Below are positions 17,586 through 25,850 of a stretch of DNA of 64,000 nucleotides, piece after piece. A program made the position numbers and the translations under genes. The notes beneath the pieces were generated by a model that worked only from the letters and a program-made list of their open reading frames with translations, made no database searches and was not told the DNA's origin. Within the stretch, counting starts at the first letter, position 1. Every line of letters starts with the position of its first letter. The stretch is from Paenibacillus nanensis (lineage in GTDB: Bacteria > Bacillota > Bacilli > Paenibacillales > Paenibacillaceae): contig NZ_QXQA01000002.1 of the NCBI RefSeq assembly GCF_003583765.1, forward strand, positions 310,001 through 374,000, written 5' to 3'.

Positions 17586-19385
17586 TTATTTCGGCATAGG
17601 CACCCGAGCGATCTCCAGCCGATCGAGCATGACAGCGGCGGAAGCGCTTCCGATTGTAATGGTGTTGCCGCCGCTCCCCAGCTCCGCATCCACCGTAACG
17701 ACTTGGATGACGCCTCTGCCGCCTGCGGGCACAGCCACCTTCTCCGTCTTTCCGCCGACTGCAACCTCCAGCTCAGTCTCGCCCTCGGATAATCCGGCGA
17801 CGCTGAGCCGAAGCTGGTACTTGCCGCTCTTCGGGGTATTGAGATTGGTGAACGTTACAGCAGCTTCTTCGCCCGCTCCCACATAAACGGCGCGGCCGCC
17901 TGAGTAATCGGGATGGTCCTGCGCCTCGGCGCTTCCCCGCAAGGCCGCGTGCTCCGCTTCCGCCTTCGGGCGTTCGACAGTCATGAGCTCGACGTCTGCG
18001 GCAGACACTTCGACCCGAAGCTCTTGATGATGGCCGCCGCGTATCGGAACGATGCCGTACGCGTAACCCGTTTCATCTCCGTTTGTCGCCGGCAGCGCAA
18101 CCGCAACGGTCTCGCCCGAACCGCTGAACGCAAGCGACGCCGACGCTTCCGCGCCGGAACGATTGCGGTATTGCAGCAGGATGACCGCCTCCGTGTCTAC
18201 GGCCGAATAAAAGCCCGCAAACAACAGGCCTCCTTTTTCGTCAGCTTTGCCGTGCTCGGCCCGTATCAGCCCTGAGCCGGATGGCGCTTCGATGGCCTCC
18301 TCCAGCGGGGCCGGCTCTCCAAGCACCGGCAGTCCGCTGTCGTCCCACTCCACGCGGGCCGCGCGCGCCTTCCGGTTGTTCCAGCCGTCGAATGGGCTGC
18401 TAGTCGCGTGATAAATATTCCACAGCTCCGTCCCGTCCGGCGACGGCGCAAACGTGTTATGACCCGGACCGTATACGCTGCCGGCATCGTTTTGCGTCAT
18501 AAGCGGACCGGGCAGCTTCATCCAGGACGACGGATCGAGCGGATCCGCGCCCTTCGTTAAAGCAAGCGCTCCGATGCTGTAAAACGGCGTCCAGCTGCCC
18601 GCGCCGGAATACGCGATGAACGTGCGGCCGTCCTTTTGCAGAATCGCTTGGCCTTCATGAATATAAGGCGGTCCGCCCTGCCGTTCCCATTCCTGGTCGG
18701 GCTCGCCGATTTTCACCCTCGGCCCGCTAATCGTAAGGGGATCGCTCATGGGCGCGATGTACGTATTTTGCTGGATATTGACGTCGCCCTCCCAGCCGGA
18801 CCAAACAAAGTAGAGCTTGCCGTCCAGCTCCATCGTCAGGCCGTCAATCGCCCATTTATCGGTTTCGTCCTTCACTTGGCCTTTGAACTCGTATTCGCCC
18901 ATCGGATCGTCTGACAGCGCTTGCAGCGCATACATGCGGTGATTCTCGTTCACGCCGTCATCCGCCGCGAAATAAATATACCATGAGCCGCGGACAAATT
19001 GTATTTCGGGCGCCCAAATACTTTGGGAATACCGGGTGCCGACGGGCGGATACCAGACCACCTTCCTCTCCGCTTCCCGGAAGTCGAGCGTGCGCGACTT
19101 CATGACCATCACATCCGCGCCGTTGTGCGTAAACGTCATATAATAGAAGCCATCCTTGTATGCGATGCTCGGGTCGGGCGTATCGATGTCCGCCAGCGTG
19201 TTTTTGAATGTTCCGCCTATTCCATTGTACAACTCCAAATTCGTTTCCTTGCCCGACTGCTGAATCAAAACAATGATCACCCCGACTAAAAGGATTGCGG
19301 CAGCTAGACCTCCCAGTGCCGCTGCGCGCGAGCGCTTATTGCTTATAACGCGAAAATGCGTCTTCCCCTTGCCGTTCTCCATCAT
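17586..19385 (-). CDS. Membrane-anchored glycoside hydrolase family 43 with C-terminal CBM6-like domain
   Basis: 599 aa. One N-terminal membrane segment (about 20-43) without a lipobox suggests a cell-surface anchored enzyme. Five-bladed GH43 propeller: catalytic base Asp in DTPDPSIAYKDG, pKa-modulating Asp in KWAIDGLTM, acid Glu in YIHEGQAIL. Residues from about 480 (EHAALRGSAEAQDHPDYSGG to the end, VMLDRLEIARV) look like a CBM6/35 beta-sandwich. Family: arabinofuranosidases, xylosidases and arabinanases acting on plant hemicellulose or pectin side chains. Its ATG overlaps the permease stop (ATGA), so it is coupled to the transporter. It would release sugars at the membrane for immediate uptake. 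The exact linkage is unknown. Confidence 0.88.
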   Translation of the reverse strand: MMENGKGKTHFRVISNKRSRAAALGGLAAAILLVGVIIVLIQQSGKETNLELYNGIGGTFKNTLADIDTPDPSIAYKDGFYYMTFTHNGADVMVMKSRTLDFREAERKVVWYPPVGTRYSQSIWAPEIQFVRGSWYIYFAADDGVNENHRMYALQALSDDPMGEYEFKGQVKDETDKWAIDGLTMELDGKLYFVWSGWEGDVNIQQNTYIAPMSDPLTISGPRVKIGEPDQEWERQGGPPYIHEGQAILQKDGRTFIAYSGAGSWTPFYSIGALALTKGADPLDPSSWMKLPGPLMTQNDAGSVYGPGHNTFAPSPDGTELWNIYHATSSPFDGWNNRKARAARVEWDDSGLPVLGEPAPLEEAIEAPSGSGLIRAEHGKADEKGGLLFAGFYSAVDTEAVILLQYRNRSGAEASASLAFSGSGETVAVALPATNGDETGYAYGIVPIRGGHHQELRVEVSAADVELMTVERPKAEAEHAALRGSAEAQDHPDYSGGRAVYVGAGEEAAVTFTNLNTPKSGKYQLRLSVAGLSEGETELEVAVGGKTEKVAVPAGGRGVIQVVTVDAELGSGGNTITIGSASAAVMLDRLEIARVPMPK

Positions 19386-20215
19386 TTCACCGCCGATTGC
19401 GTAATCGCCTTAACGAAATAACGCTGACCGCCTATAAAAACAAGAACGACCGGCAGCGTCGCGATTAGCGTCATCGCCATCAGCTTGCCGTAGCTTTGCG
19501 TGTAGCTGCCCGTCGCCATAATCGCGATGCCCGCCGTGATCGTCCGCATCTCCGGCGAGGTTGTGGCATAAAGCGGCCAGACAAAGTCGTTATAGATGCC
19601 CATAAACGTGAAAATGCCGAGCGTCACCAGAATCGAGACGGCGGACGGCAGCAGGACGCGGGCATAAATCTGCCATTTGTTCGCGCCGTCAATCCGGGCC
19701 GCTTCTTCGATTTCCTTCGGAAACGAGGCGAAAAACTGATAAAGCAAAAATACCCCGAACGCCCCGGCAGTCGCGGGCAGAATAAGCGCCGGATAGGTGT
19801 TGATTAAGCCGAGCGCGTTGAACTCCATATACATCGGAAGGAAAGTAAGCACTCCCGGAATCATCAGCGATGCAATAAATAGCGACAGCATCGTGCGGCG
19901 CAATGGCATATCAGGGAGCCGGGCGAGCCCGTATGCGGCCATGGAATCAATCAGCAGCACGATAACCGTGCCCGCGGCGCCGACCGACAACGAGTTCGCG
20001 ATCCATTTCGTAATCGGCACGTTCATCAGCTCGCCTTGAAGGCCCATCACATAGTTTTCGACCGTCGGTTTTTTCGGGAAGAGCTGAATCCCGCCTGCGA
20101 GCGCCTCAAAGTCGTTTTTGAACGACGTCGATACCATCCAAACGAGCGGCAGCAGGAACAGCACGGCGATAGCGGCGGCGAGCAGCAGTAGCAGCCAGCT
20201 TTTTGTCGTCTTCAT
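19382..20215 (-). CDS. Carbohydrate ABC transporter permease, LacG/MalG type
   Basis: 277 aa with six membrane segments. EAA loop EEAARIDGANKWQIYARVLLPSA. The first loop LAGGIQLFPKKPTVENYVMGL is typical of CUT1 MalG-like permeases. Its ATG overlaps the stop of the partner permease by 4 nt, and its stop overlaps the GH43 start by 4 nt, so three genes are tightly coupled. The ATPase is not encoded here. Confidence 0.92.
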   Translation of the reverse strand: MKTTKSWLLLLLAAAIAVLFLLPLVWMVSTSFKNDFEALAGGIQLFPKKPTVENYVMGLQGELMNVPITKWIANSLSVGAAGTVIVLLIDSMAAYGLARLPDMPLRRTMLSLFIASLMIPGVLTFLPMYMEFNALGLINTYPALILPATAGAFGVFLLYQFFASFPKEIEEAARIDGANKWQIYARVLLPSAVSILVTLGIFTFMGIYNDFVWPLYATTSPEMRTITAGIAIMATGSYTQSYGKLMAMTLIATLPVVLVFIGGQRYFVKAITQSAVK

Positions 20216-21111
20216 GAGGCGTTCTCCTTTCTTCCCGTCGTCAGCTTAAACTGAACGATCGATATAATAATGATAAGCAGCGCCATCAGAATGGCCATCG
20301 CGGACGCCGAGCCCAGCTCCTTGCGGATAAACGCCTGGTCAAGCACGTTCATAAGAAGCACCTTCGTCGTGTCGCCCGGCCCGCCGCGCGTCAGCAGGAA
20401 GGGCTGCGCGTAAATGTTGAACGACGCGATGGTCGATGTAATCATGACAAACAGCATTACAGGCCTTATAGAAGGCAGCGTAATATGCGCAAATTTATGC
20501 CAGGCGCCTGCGCCGTCAATTGAAGCGGCTTCATAATAATCGTCGGGCACCTCGTTCAGCGCGTTGACGAAAATGATCATGTTAAACCCGATCGTCCACC
20601 ATAGCGTCGTGACGATCAGCGACACCCACGCCCAAGGCACATCGGTCAACCAAGGAACGCCCGTCAAGCTCAGCTTAGCCAGCAGTCCGTTCAGGAAGCC
20701 GGCGTTGGTATCGAACATCATCAGCCAAATAACGGCCATAACCGAAGCGGAAAGCGCGTACGGCACAAAAAATACTGTGCGAAAAAGACTTCTCAGCTTA
20801 CGCGGAAGCGCGTTAACCAGCAGCGCAAGCCCGAGGCCCGTCACGATCAGCAGCGGGACGGAAAACAGCACGAACTGAATCGTGGCCCATAACCCCCGGA
20901 AAAACAAGCTGTTCGTATACGTTCCCGGCGTAAAAATATCGATATAATTGCGAAGGCCGACAAAATCGTGCTCGGTGGATAGCAGCTCGAAGTTATGCAG
21001 GCTAATAAAGATGCCGTACAATATCGGGAACAGCAAAAACAGGCAAAACGCGGCCAAATAAGGCGTAATGAACAAAAAGGACGTAAATCGCGAGAGCAGG
21101 CTCGGTCGCAT
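20212..21111 (-). CDS. Carbohydrate ABC transporter permease, LacF/MalF type
   Basis: 299 aa, six membrane segments beginning FLFITPYLAAFCLFLLFPILYG. EAA loop EAASIDGAGAWHKFAHITLPSI. CUT1 MalF-like subunit that pairs with the 19382-20215 product. The first permease gene after the binding protein; a stem-loop lies between them. Confidence 0.92.
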   Translation of the reverse strand: MRPSLLSRFTSFLFITPYLAAFCLFLLFPILYGIFISLHNFELLSTEHDFVGLRNYIDIFTPGTYTNSLFFRGLWATIQFVLFSVPLLIVTGLGLALLVNALPRKLRSLFRTVFFVPYALSASVMAVIWLMMFDTNAGFLNGLLAKLSLTGVPWLTDVPWAWVSLIVTTLWWTIGFNMIIFVNALNEVPDDYYEAASIDGAGAWHKFAHITLPSIRPVMLFVMITSTIASFNIYAQPFLLTRGGPGDTTKVLLMNVLDQAFIRKELGSASAMAILMALLIIIISIVQFKLTTGRKENAS

Positions 21112-21160
21112 GGCACTTCTCCTCCTTATGAACGGGGCTTGGATCGGATACGGACGCTAA

Positions 21161-21210
21161 ATGCGGGAAAGGAAGAGCGGGAATGACGAGCATTCCCCTC
21201 TTCCCCGCAT
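21161..21210 (-). terminator. Long stem-loop between binding protein and permease
   Basis: ATGCGGG...CCCGCAT outer stem, with further pairing through GAAGAG/CTCTTC and GGAATG/CATTCC around a short loop. There is no good T run, so it looks more like an mRNA-protecting or processing hairpin than a strong terminator. It starts 22 nt after the binding-protein stop at 21232. Confidence 0.65.
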
Positions 21211-21231
21211 TCACTTAAAGGACGCCGTTCC

Positions 21232-22536
21232 TTATTTCATCGCCTGCCGTGATTTTTCGACCGCTTCGTCAAGCGCCGCCTGCGTATCCTTCTTGCCGAG
21301 CAGCGCATTGTTCAGCTCGCCCCATACCGGCTCGACGATCGTGCCCCAATTCAGGACGTTCGGCGCGAATTGCACATAAGGGAAAGCTTCGGCTACGCTC
21401 GATTGGAATTCCAAAGCCTTGAACGCTTCGCTCTCCAGCATCGGCTTGGAAGCGAGCGCTTGCCCGGACTCGGCCCAATCCATCGAATTCGAGGATACGT
21501 ACTTCAAGAAATCGCCGATGCCGGCCGTTACGTTCTCATCGGTGACGTTCTTCGGAATCGCGAAGCCATGTGAGCCTGCGTATACCGCTTGCTTCGCCTT
21601 GCCGATTTGCGGAACGGGCGCCACGCCGTAATTCAAGCCCGCTTCGTCGAACTGCGATTTCATCCATGGTCCGTTGAACTGGATCGCGTTTTTCCCTTGC
21701 AGGAACAGCGTATTCTCGCCGTCTTGCTGTACGTTGGCCGGCGAAATGCCGCTATCGATCATGCCGCGAAGCCAGTCAACCATTTCCGCCGCCTCAGGCG
21801 AATTGTAAGCGACGTCGCTTCCGTTCCACAGCTCGCCGCCGTTCTGCCATACGAGCGTCGGGAAAATAAATTGCTGCGGCCAAAGCGTCGGCACGACGTA
21901 GCCGTATACGCCGGCATCCTTGTCCGTCAGCTTCTGAACCGCTGCGTCGAATTGCTCGCGGTTCGTCGGAACCTCCGTAATACCCGCCTTTTCGAACAGA
22001 TCCTTGTTGTAGTACATCACGAGCGGATGAATATCAAGCGGAATCGAATACCACTTGCCGTCGATCGTGGAATACTCGACTGGCGCTTCCGCATAATCCG
22101 CCTTGCTGATGCCCGCCGCCGACGCCAGCTCGTCAATCGCGATCAGCTGGCCTTTGCTCACATAAGTCGGCACTTGATCGACGTGCATGATGACCAGGTC
22201 CGGGCTTTCCTTTGCCGTGCTGAGCGCGACGTCCAGCTGCTTGTAATATTCGCCGTTCGGCTGGATAACGAAATTGACTTTGTATTTGTCTTGGGAACCG
22301 TTGTATTTGTCCACGATTTTTTTCATGAACGGACCGTCAGCGCCGGAGAACGGCGACCAGAACAAAATTTCCGTCTTTTTGCCGCCCGAGCCGCTCCCCG
22401 TATCGCTCCCGCTATTGGTGCCGCTGTCGGCGCCGCCGTTGTTCGAATTGCCGCCGCCGCTGCAGCCCGCCAGGACGACAGCCAGCGCCGTGACCATCAG
22501 GAACAAGGTCAGCCAGTTAAACGGTTTTTTCTTCAT
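21232..22536 (-). CDS. Extracellular sugar-binding lipoprotein
   Basis: 434 aa. Signal peptide MVTALAVVLAGC with lipobox LAGC; Gly/Ser/Asn-rich linker; family-1 binding fold (ILFWSPFSGADGPFMKKIVDKY, DLVIMHVDQVPTYVSKGQLI, PLDIHPLVMYYNKDLFEKAG). First gene of the operon 22536-12814 and the likely transport receptor for the two permeases downstream. Paralogue of the kinase-linked binding protein at 16252. The divergent gene at 22755 encodes a regulator that may control it. Confidence 0.93.
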   Translation of the reverse strand: MKKKPFNWLTLFLMVTALAVVLAGCSGGGNSNNGGADSGTNSGSDTGSGSGGKKTEILFWSPFSGADGPFMKKIVDKYNGSQDKYKVNFVIQPNGEYYKQLDVALSTAKESPDLVIMHVDQVPTYVSKGQLIAIDELASAAGISKADYAEAPVEYSTIDGKWYSIPLDIHPLVMYYNKDLFEKAGITEVPTNREQFDAAVQKLTDKDAGVYGYVVPTLWPQQFIFPTLVWQNGGELWNGSDVAYNSPEAAEMVDWLRGMIDSGISPANVQQDGENTLFLQGKNAIQFNGPWMKSQFDEAGLNYGVAPVPQIGKAKQAVYAGSHGFAIPKNVTDENVTAGIGDFLKYVSSNSMDWAESGQALASKPMLESEAFKALEFQSSVAEAFPYVQFAPNVLNWGTIVEPVWGELNNALLGKKDTQAALDEAVEKSRQAMK

Positions 22537-22634
22537 GTTACATCCCCCTGCTTTGTCATTCGTCAGACAGCCGCTTCCGCCGTCTTCCGTAGCACCATCA
22601 TATCCCGTCCTTTCTTCCTCCCGAATGCCGTATC

Positions 22635-22665
22635 TTTAGGGTTTATGGACATATTTTTAGGTTTA
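22635..22665. promoter_or_regulatory. Direct repeat TTTAGG(G)TTTA in divergent promoter region
   Basis: TTTAGGGTTTA at 22635-22645 and TTTAGGTTTA at 22656-22665, starts 21 nt apart (two helical turns), between the binding-protein gene (-) and the ArsR-like gene (+). A candidate operator, possibly for the divergently encoded regulator; this assignment is inferred. Confidence 0.4.
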
Positions 22666-22678
22666 GTTAATGCTTTTC

Positions 22679-22707
22679 TTGTTACGTTAACGGATCGGTT
22701 ATATAAT
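22679..22707 (+). promoter_or_regulatory. SigA-type promoter of the ArsR-like regulator gene
   Basis: TTGTTA at 22679-22684, a 17-nt spacer and a perfect TATAAT at 22702-22707, 47 nt before the GTG start. The spacer contains GTTACGTTAAC, an imperfect palindrome that could mediate autoregulation. Confidence 0.7.
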
Positions 22708-22754
22708 GACGGAAGACGGACAATCACCGGATTGACCATAAAGGAGCGGTAGCA

Positions 22755-23678
22755 GTGGAATTGGAAGTGAACGAACAACAATTGCCCATATTCGAGGCGC
22801 TTGCTTCGCGTACGCGAATCCGAATGATCGAAATGCTGAAGCAGGAAAGCCTTAATATTAAAGAGATGGCGGAGCGGCTCGGCATTTCTTCGGCCATCAT
22901 TACGAAGCATGTCAGCCAGCTTGAAGAAGCCGGCATTATCGTATCCGAGACCGCCTCCGGCAAACGGGGCACGCAAAAAATTTGCAGCTTGAAGCTGGAC
23001 CGTGTCTCGCTTCTATTCCGGGATGATCATGCCGTACCTTCGGAGCCGCAGGAGCAGCCTTACAACCGGTACACCAGCTCGATTCCGATCGGCCAGTACA
23101 CCTCTTACCATGTGAAGCCGACCTGCGGCCTCGCATCGGAGACGAAGCTGATCGGCATGCGGGACGACCCGCGTTACTTCTCGGAGCCCGAGCACGTATC
23201 GGCCCAGCATATTTGGTTTGCCAGCGGGTATGTGGAATACCGGATCCCGAATTATGTGACGGGCAGAAAGCCGGTCAGCAGCATTCGGATTACGCTCGAG
23301 ATCTGCTCCGAGGCGCCAGGCTACGATGAAGACTGGCTGTCAGACATTACGTTCTTCCTGAACGATGTGCCGGTCTGCTGCTGGACCTCGCCCGGCGACT
23401 TCGGCAACGCGCGCGGCAAGCTGACGCCGCCTTGGTGGGAAGCCGGCAATACGCAGCACGGGCTGCTGAAGACGCTTCTGGTCACGGACGAGGGCACCTT
23501 TATGGACGGGATTCGGCTCTCCGGCGTTACGGTCAAGGATATCGCGATTGCCGCCGGCGAAGAAATCCGTTTCCGAATCGCATCGCTCGAGGATGCCGTT
23601 CATCCGGGAGGCGTCAGTCTCTTCGGCAAGCGGTTCGGCAATTATGAGCAGGATATCGTCGTTACCATTGAGTGCTGA
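22755..23678 (+). CDS. ArsR-type HTH regulator fused to a putative beta-sandwich ligand domain
   Basis: 307 aa, GTG at 22755 with AAGGAG 8 nt upstream. Residues 1 to about 75 form a winged helix-turn-helix (FEALASRTRIRMIEMLKQ, IKEMAERLGISSAIITKHVSQ, EAGIIVSE). The remaining 230 residues are not a family I can name. They are rich in beta-forming and aromatic residues (YTSYHVKPTCGLASE, IWFASGYVEYRIPNYV, ITFFLNDVPVCCWTSPGDFG, PPWWEAGNTQHG) and look like a jelly roll or CBM-like sandwich. A sugar-sensing repressor or activator is a reasonable inference from the context, divergent from a sugar importer and convergent with GH2. Metal-binding Cys motifs of classical ArsR proteins are not evident. 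Confidence 0.75.
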   Translation: MELEVNEQQLPIFEALASRTRIRMIEMLKQESLNIKEMAERLGISSAIITKHVSQLEEAGIIVSETASGKRGTQKICSLKLDRVSLLFRDDHAVPSEPQEQPYNRYTSSIPIGQYTSYHVKPTCGLASETKLIGMRDDPRYFSEPEHVSAQHIWFASGYVEYRIPNYVTGRKPVSSIRITLEICSEAPGYDEDWLSDITFFLNDVPVCCWTSPGDFGNARGKLTPPWWEAGNTQHGLLKTLLVTDEGTFMDGIRLSGVTVKDIAIAAGEEIRFRIASLEDAVHPGGVSLFGKRFGNYEQDIVVTIEC

Positions 23679-23700
23679 GCAATGCTTTCCTCACCGCGCA

Positions 23701-23746
23701 AAGGGGCTGCGAAGCTGTCAAATCATTGACAGTCTCGCAGCCCCTT
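23701..23746. terminator. Bidirectional stem-loop between convergent genes
   Basis: AAGGGGCTGCGA...TCGCAGCCCCTT with inner CTGTCA/TGACAG and an AATCAT loop. It lies 22 nt after the + strand regulator and just past the stop of the - strand GH2 gene. The T run is weak on both strands. Confidence 0.75.
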
Positions 23747-23752
23747 CTCTTG

Positions 23753-25510
23753 CTACTTGCCCTCGTTGATCGCTCTAATCCGCTCGACTGGCAGCTTCGG
23801 CACCCGGTCATAGGTCAGCAGGCCGTTGATTTCCTGCTCCACGTCCGTAAGCTGCGTATAGCAGTAGCCTTGGACGACGCAGCCTTTGCCATGGAAAGGC
23901 TGAATGACCGCCCGCAGCCGGACTTCGAAATCTTCATCGTCCACAGCGCCGGAATATCCCCAGCCGTCCCATTCGCTCTTCTTGTAGGAGATGCCGCCGA
24001 ACTCCGTCACCAAAATCGGCTGGCCCTCGTACGGATAGCCTTCAACCGCCAGCCTTCTGTTTGCCGGCATCGCATTCACGGCGCTTTCCGCCGAGCTGTA
24101 ACGCTCCTCCAGCACCTCGCGCCGCCATTCGTAGTCATGGATGTTGAACAGATCGGTTTTGACCATTTCCCAGCCGTCGTTGGATACGACGGGACGATGC
24201 GGGTCGAGCGACTTGGTCAAACAATACATCGCGAGCGCGTGCATTTGCTGCTGCTTGTCGATCTGAATGTTCGGCACGCCCCAGCTTTCGTTGAGCGGCA
24301 CCCATGCGATAATGCACGGGTGATTGTAATCGCGCTCGACCGACTCCATCCATTCCTTCGTAAACTTTTGAACATAGCCTTCGGTGAATTGGTACGCGTT
24401 CGCCGCTTCGCTCCATACGACGAGCCCCAGCTTATCGCACCAGTACAAGTAACGCGGGTCCTCCAGCTTCTGATGCTTGCGCGCGCCGTTAAAGCCCATC
24501 TCCTTCGTCAGCTCAACATCCCTGCGAATCGCCTCGTCGCTCGGAGGCGTCAAGTTGCCGTCCGGGAAATACCCCTGATCAAGCACCATCTTGCTGAAGA
24601 ACGGACGGTTGTTCAAACACAGCTTGCCGTCTTCGATCGAAACTTTGCGCATGCCGAAATAGCTGGTCACGTCATCCAGAACATTGCCGCCTTCCTTCAG
24701 CTCGAACCGGATATCGTACAAATTAGGCTTTTGCGGCGACCACCATCTGCCGAGTCCGTGATCGTTGAAATCATGAAGCCGAATCGTGCGCGTCTCCTCC
24801 TCCCCAGTGACGCTGTACGTATCCTCCGCCGCGATTTCGCCTTCGAACGAGACGGTTACTTTCAGCGAAAGTCCCCGGCCGGCTGCGCCGCCCTTGAATG
24901 CAGTGCGCAGCTCGATTTGATTCCGGTCGATATCGGGCGTCATTTTAACCTTCTCGATATAGACGGGCGCGACCGCCTCCAGCCAGACCGTCTGCCATAT
25001 TCCTGTCGTGCGCGTGTAAAAAATCGAGGCGGAATTGTTCAGCCAATATTGCTTGCCCCGAGGCAGCGTGACGTCCCGGCTGAAATCAACGGCCTTCACG
25101 ACAATGGAATTGCCGGTTTCCTTCACCAATTCCGTAATATCAGCGGAAAACGGCGTATGTCCGCCTTGATGCGTCGCCGCTAATCGCCCGTTCACCCATA
25201 CGCTTGCCTCATAGTCTACAGCGCCGAAGTGAAGAAGGATGCGCTTTCCATTGTATTCCGCCGGAACCGTCAGCTCTCTCCGGTACCATACCGTGTCGTG
25301 AACGGAAGGGTCGCCGATGCCGCTCAGCTTGCTCTGAAACGCGAATGGCACCTGGATGCGCAGCGGCAGCGCTTGATCGCCGCGATGCCACCCCAGCTTC
25401 TCCCCTTCGCGTTCGTCGTCAAACGCGAATTCCCATTCGCCGTTCAAATTCAGCCAGCTTTCTCTTACCCATTGCGGACGCGGGTGCTCGGAACGATATG
25501 GAACTGTCAT
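23753..25510 (-). CDS. Glycoside hydrolase family 2 (beta-galactosidase/glucuronidase-type)
   Basis: 585 aa from ATG at 25510 with GGAGG 8 nt upstream. GH2 sugar-binding sandwich (LNLNGEWEFAFDD, HDTVWYRRELTVP, HFGAVDYEASVWVNG, THQGGHTPFSADIT), immunoglobulin-like domain, then TIM barrel. Acid/base Glu in PLNESWGV; nucleophile Glu in ILVTEFGGI. At 585 aa it is a compact GH2 like the YesZ/LacZ-short and BglG groups. No signal peptide, so cytoplasmic. It is a paralogue of the GH2 at 28950. It stands alone behind its own promoter with an unusual AT-rich repeat over the leader. Substrate could be a galactoside, glucuronide, mannoside or arabinopyranoside. Confidence 0.9.
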   Translation of the reverse strand: MTVPYRSEHPRPQWVRESWLNLNGEWEFAFDDEREGEKLGWHRGDQALPLRIQVPFAFQSKLSGIGDPSVHDTVWYRRELTVPAEYNGKRILLHFGAVDYEASVWVNGRLAATHQGGHTPFSADITELVKETGNSIVVKAVDFSRDVTLPRGKQYWLNNSASIFYTRTTGIWQTVWLEAVAPVYIEKVKMTPDIDRNQIELRTAFKGGAAGRGLSLKVTVSFEGEIAAEDTYSVTGEEETRTIRLHDFNDHGLGRWWSPQKPNLYDIRFELKEGGNVLDDVTSYFGMRKVSIEDGKLCLNNRPFFSKMVLDQGYFPDGNLTPPSDEAIRRDVELTKEMGFNGARKHQKLEDPRYLYWCDKLGLVVWSEAANAYQFTEGYVQKFTKEWMESVERDYNHPCIIAWVPLNESWGVPNIQIDKQQQMHALAMYCLTKSLDPHRPVVSNDGWEMVKTDLFNIHDYEWRREVLEERYSSAESAVNAMPANRRLAVEGYPYEGQPILVTEFGGISYKKSEWDGWGYSGAVDDEDFEVRLRAVIQPFHGKGCVVQGYCYTQLTDVEQEINGLLTYDRVPKLPVERIRAINEGK

Positions 25511-25523
25511 CAATACAACCTCC

Positions 25524-25555
25524 AATTAGTTAATTAGTTAATTAATGATTAATCA
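25524..25555. repeat. Four-unit 8-bp AT-rich repeat in the GH2 leader (candidate operator)
   Basis: AATTAGTT, AATTAGTT, AATTAATG, ATTAATCA in succession. It contains TTAATTAA-type palindromes and lies between the -10 box (25578-25583) and the GH2 ribosome site. A related AT-rich stretch with GTTAATT and GTTAATCAA occurs at 25630-25650. The position downstream of the promoter suits a repressor operator; the regulator is unknown. Confidence 0.5.
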
Positions 25556-25841
25556 AGTAATGAACTTATTTAACGCCATTATGGTACGAATTTGGCGCGC
25601 TTGTCAATGAAAACTTCATTGCAGACAATTAAGTTAATTCGTTTGTTAATCAAAACAAGGATCCTATCCTGTTTCGTTCCGCTGATAAGCCGCCGCACCC
25701 CGCAGTCTCACATATCGCCATTATGTCGTTTTTTTATAGACTATTCGTCGCTTATTCGCACTTATATTAAGGTTGTACTTGTGGTAAATTTACGGTGATG
25801 TCACAAATCTATAGACTTACTCCAATATTGAACGAGAGGCG
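25526..25841. other. 316-bp divergent intergenic region (GH2 / Gfo-Idh)
   Basis: Holds the GH2 promoter and AT-rich repeats on the left and, at 25784-25793, a perfect 10-bp palindrome GTAAATTTAC about 60 nt before the oxidoreductase gene. No small gene with a convincing ribosome site was seen. Confidence 0.6.
25578..25607 (-). promoter_or_regulatory. SigA-type promoter of GH2 gene
   Basis: On the minus strand TTGACA (25607-25602), an 18-nt spacer and CATAAT (25583-25578), about 68 nt before the ATG. A consensus -35 and near-consensus -10. Confidence 0.7.
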
Positions 25842-25850
25842 ATGCTTAGG

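Noticed and set aside
23672-25183. Long + strand open frame opposite the GH2 gene
   Set aside because: Antisense shadow in GC-rich DNA; the minus strand has clear GH2 motifs and catalytic residues, and the + frame has no family features or suitable ribosome site.
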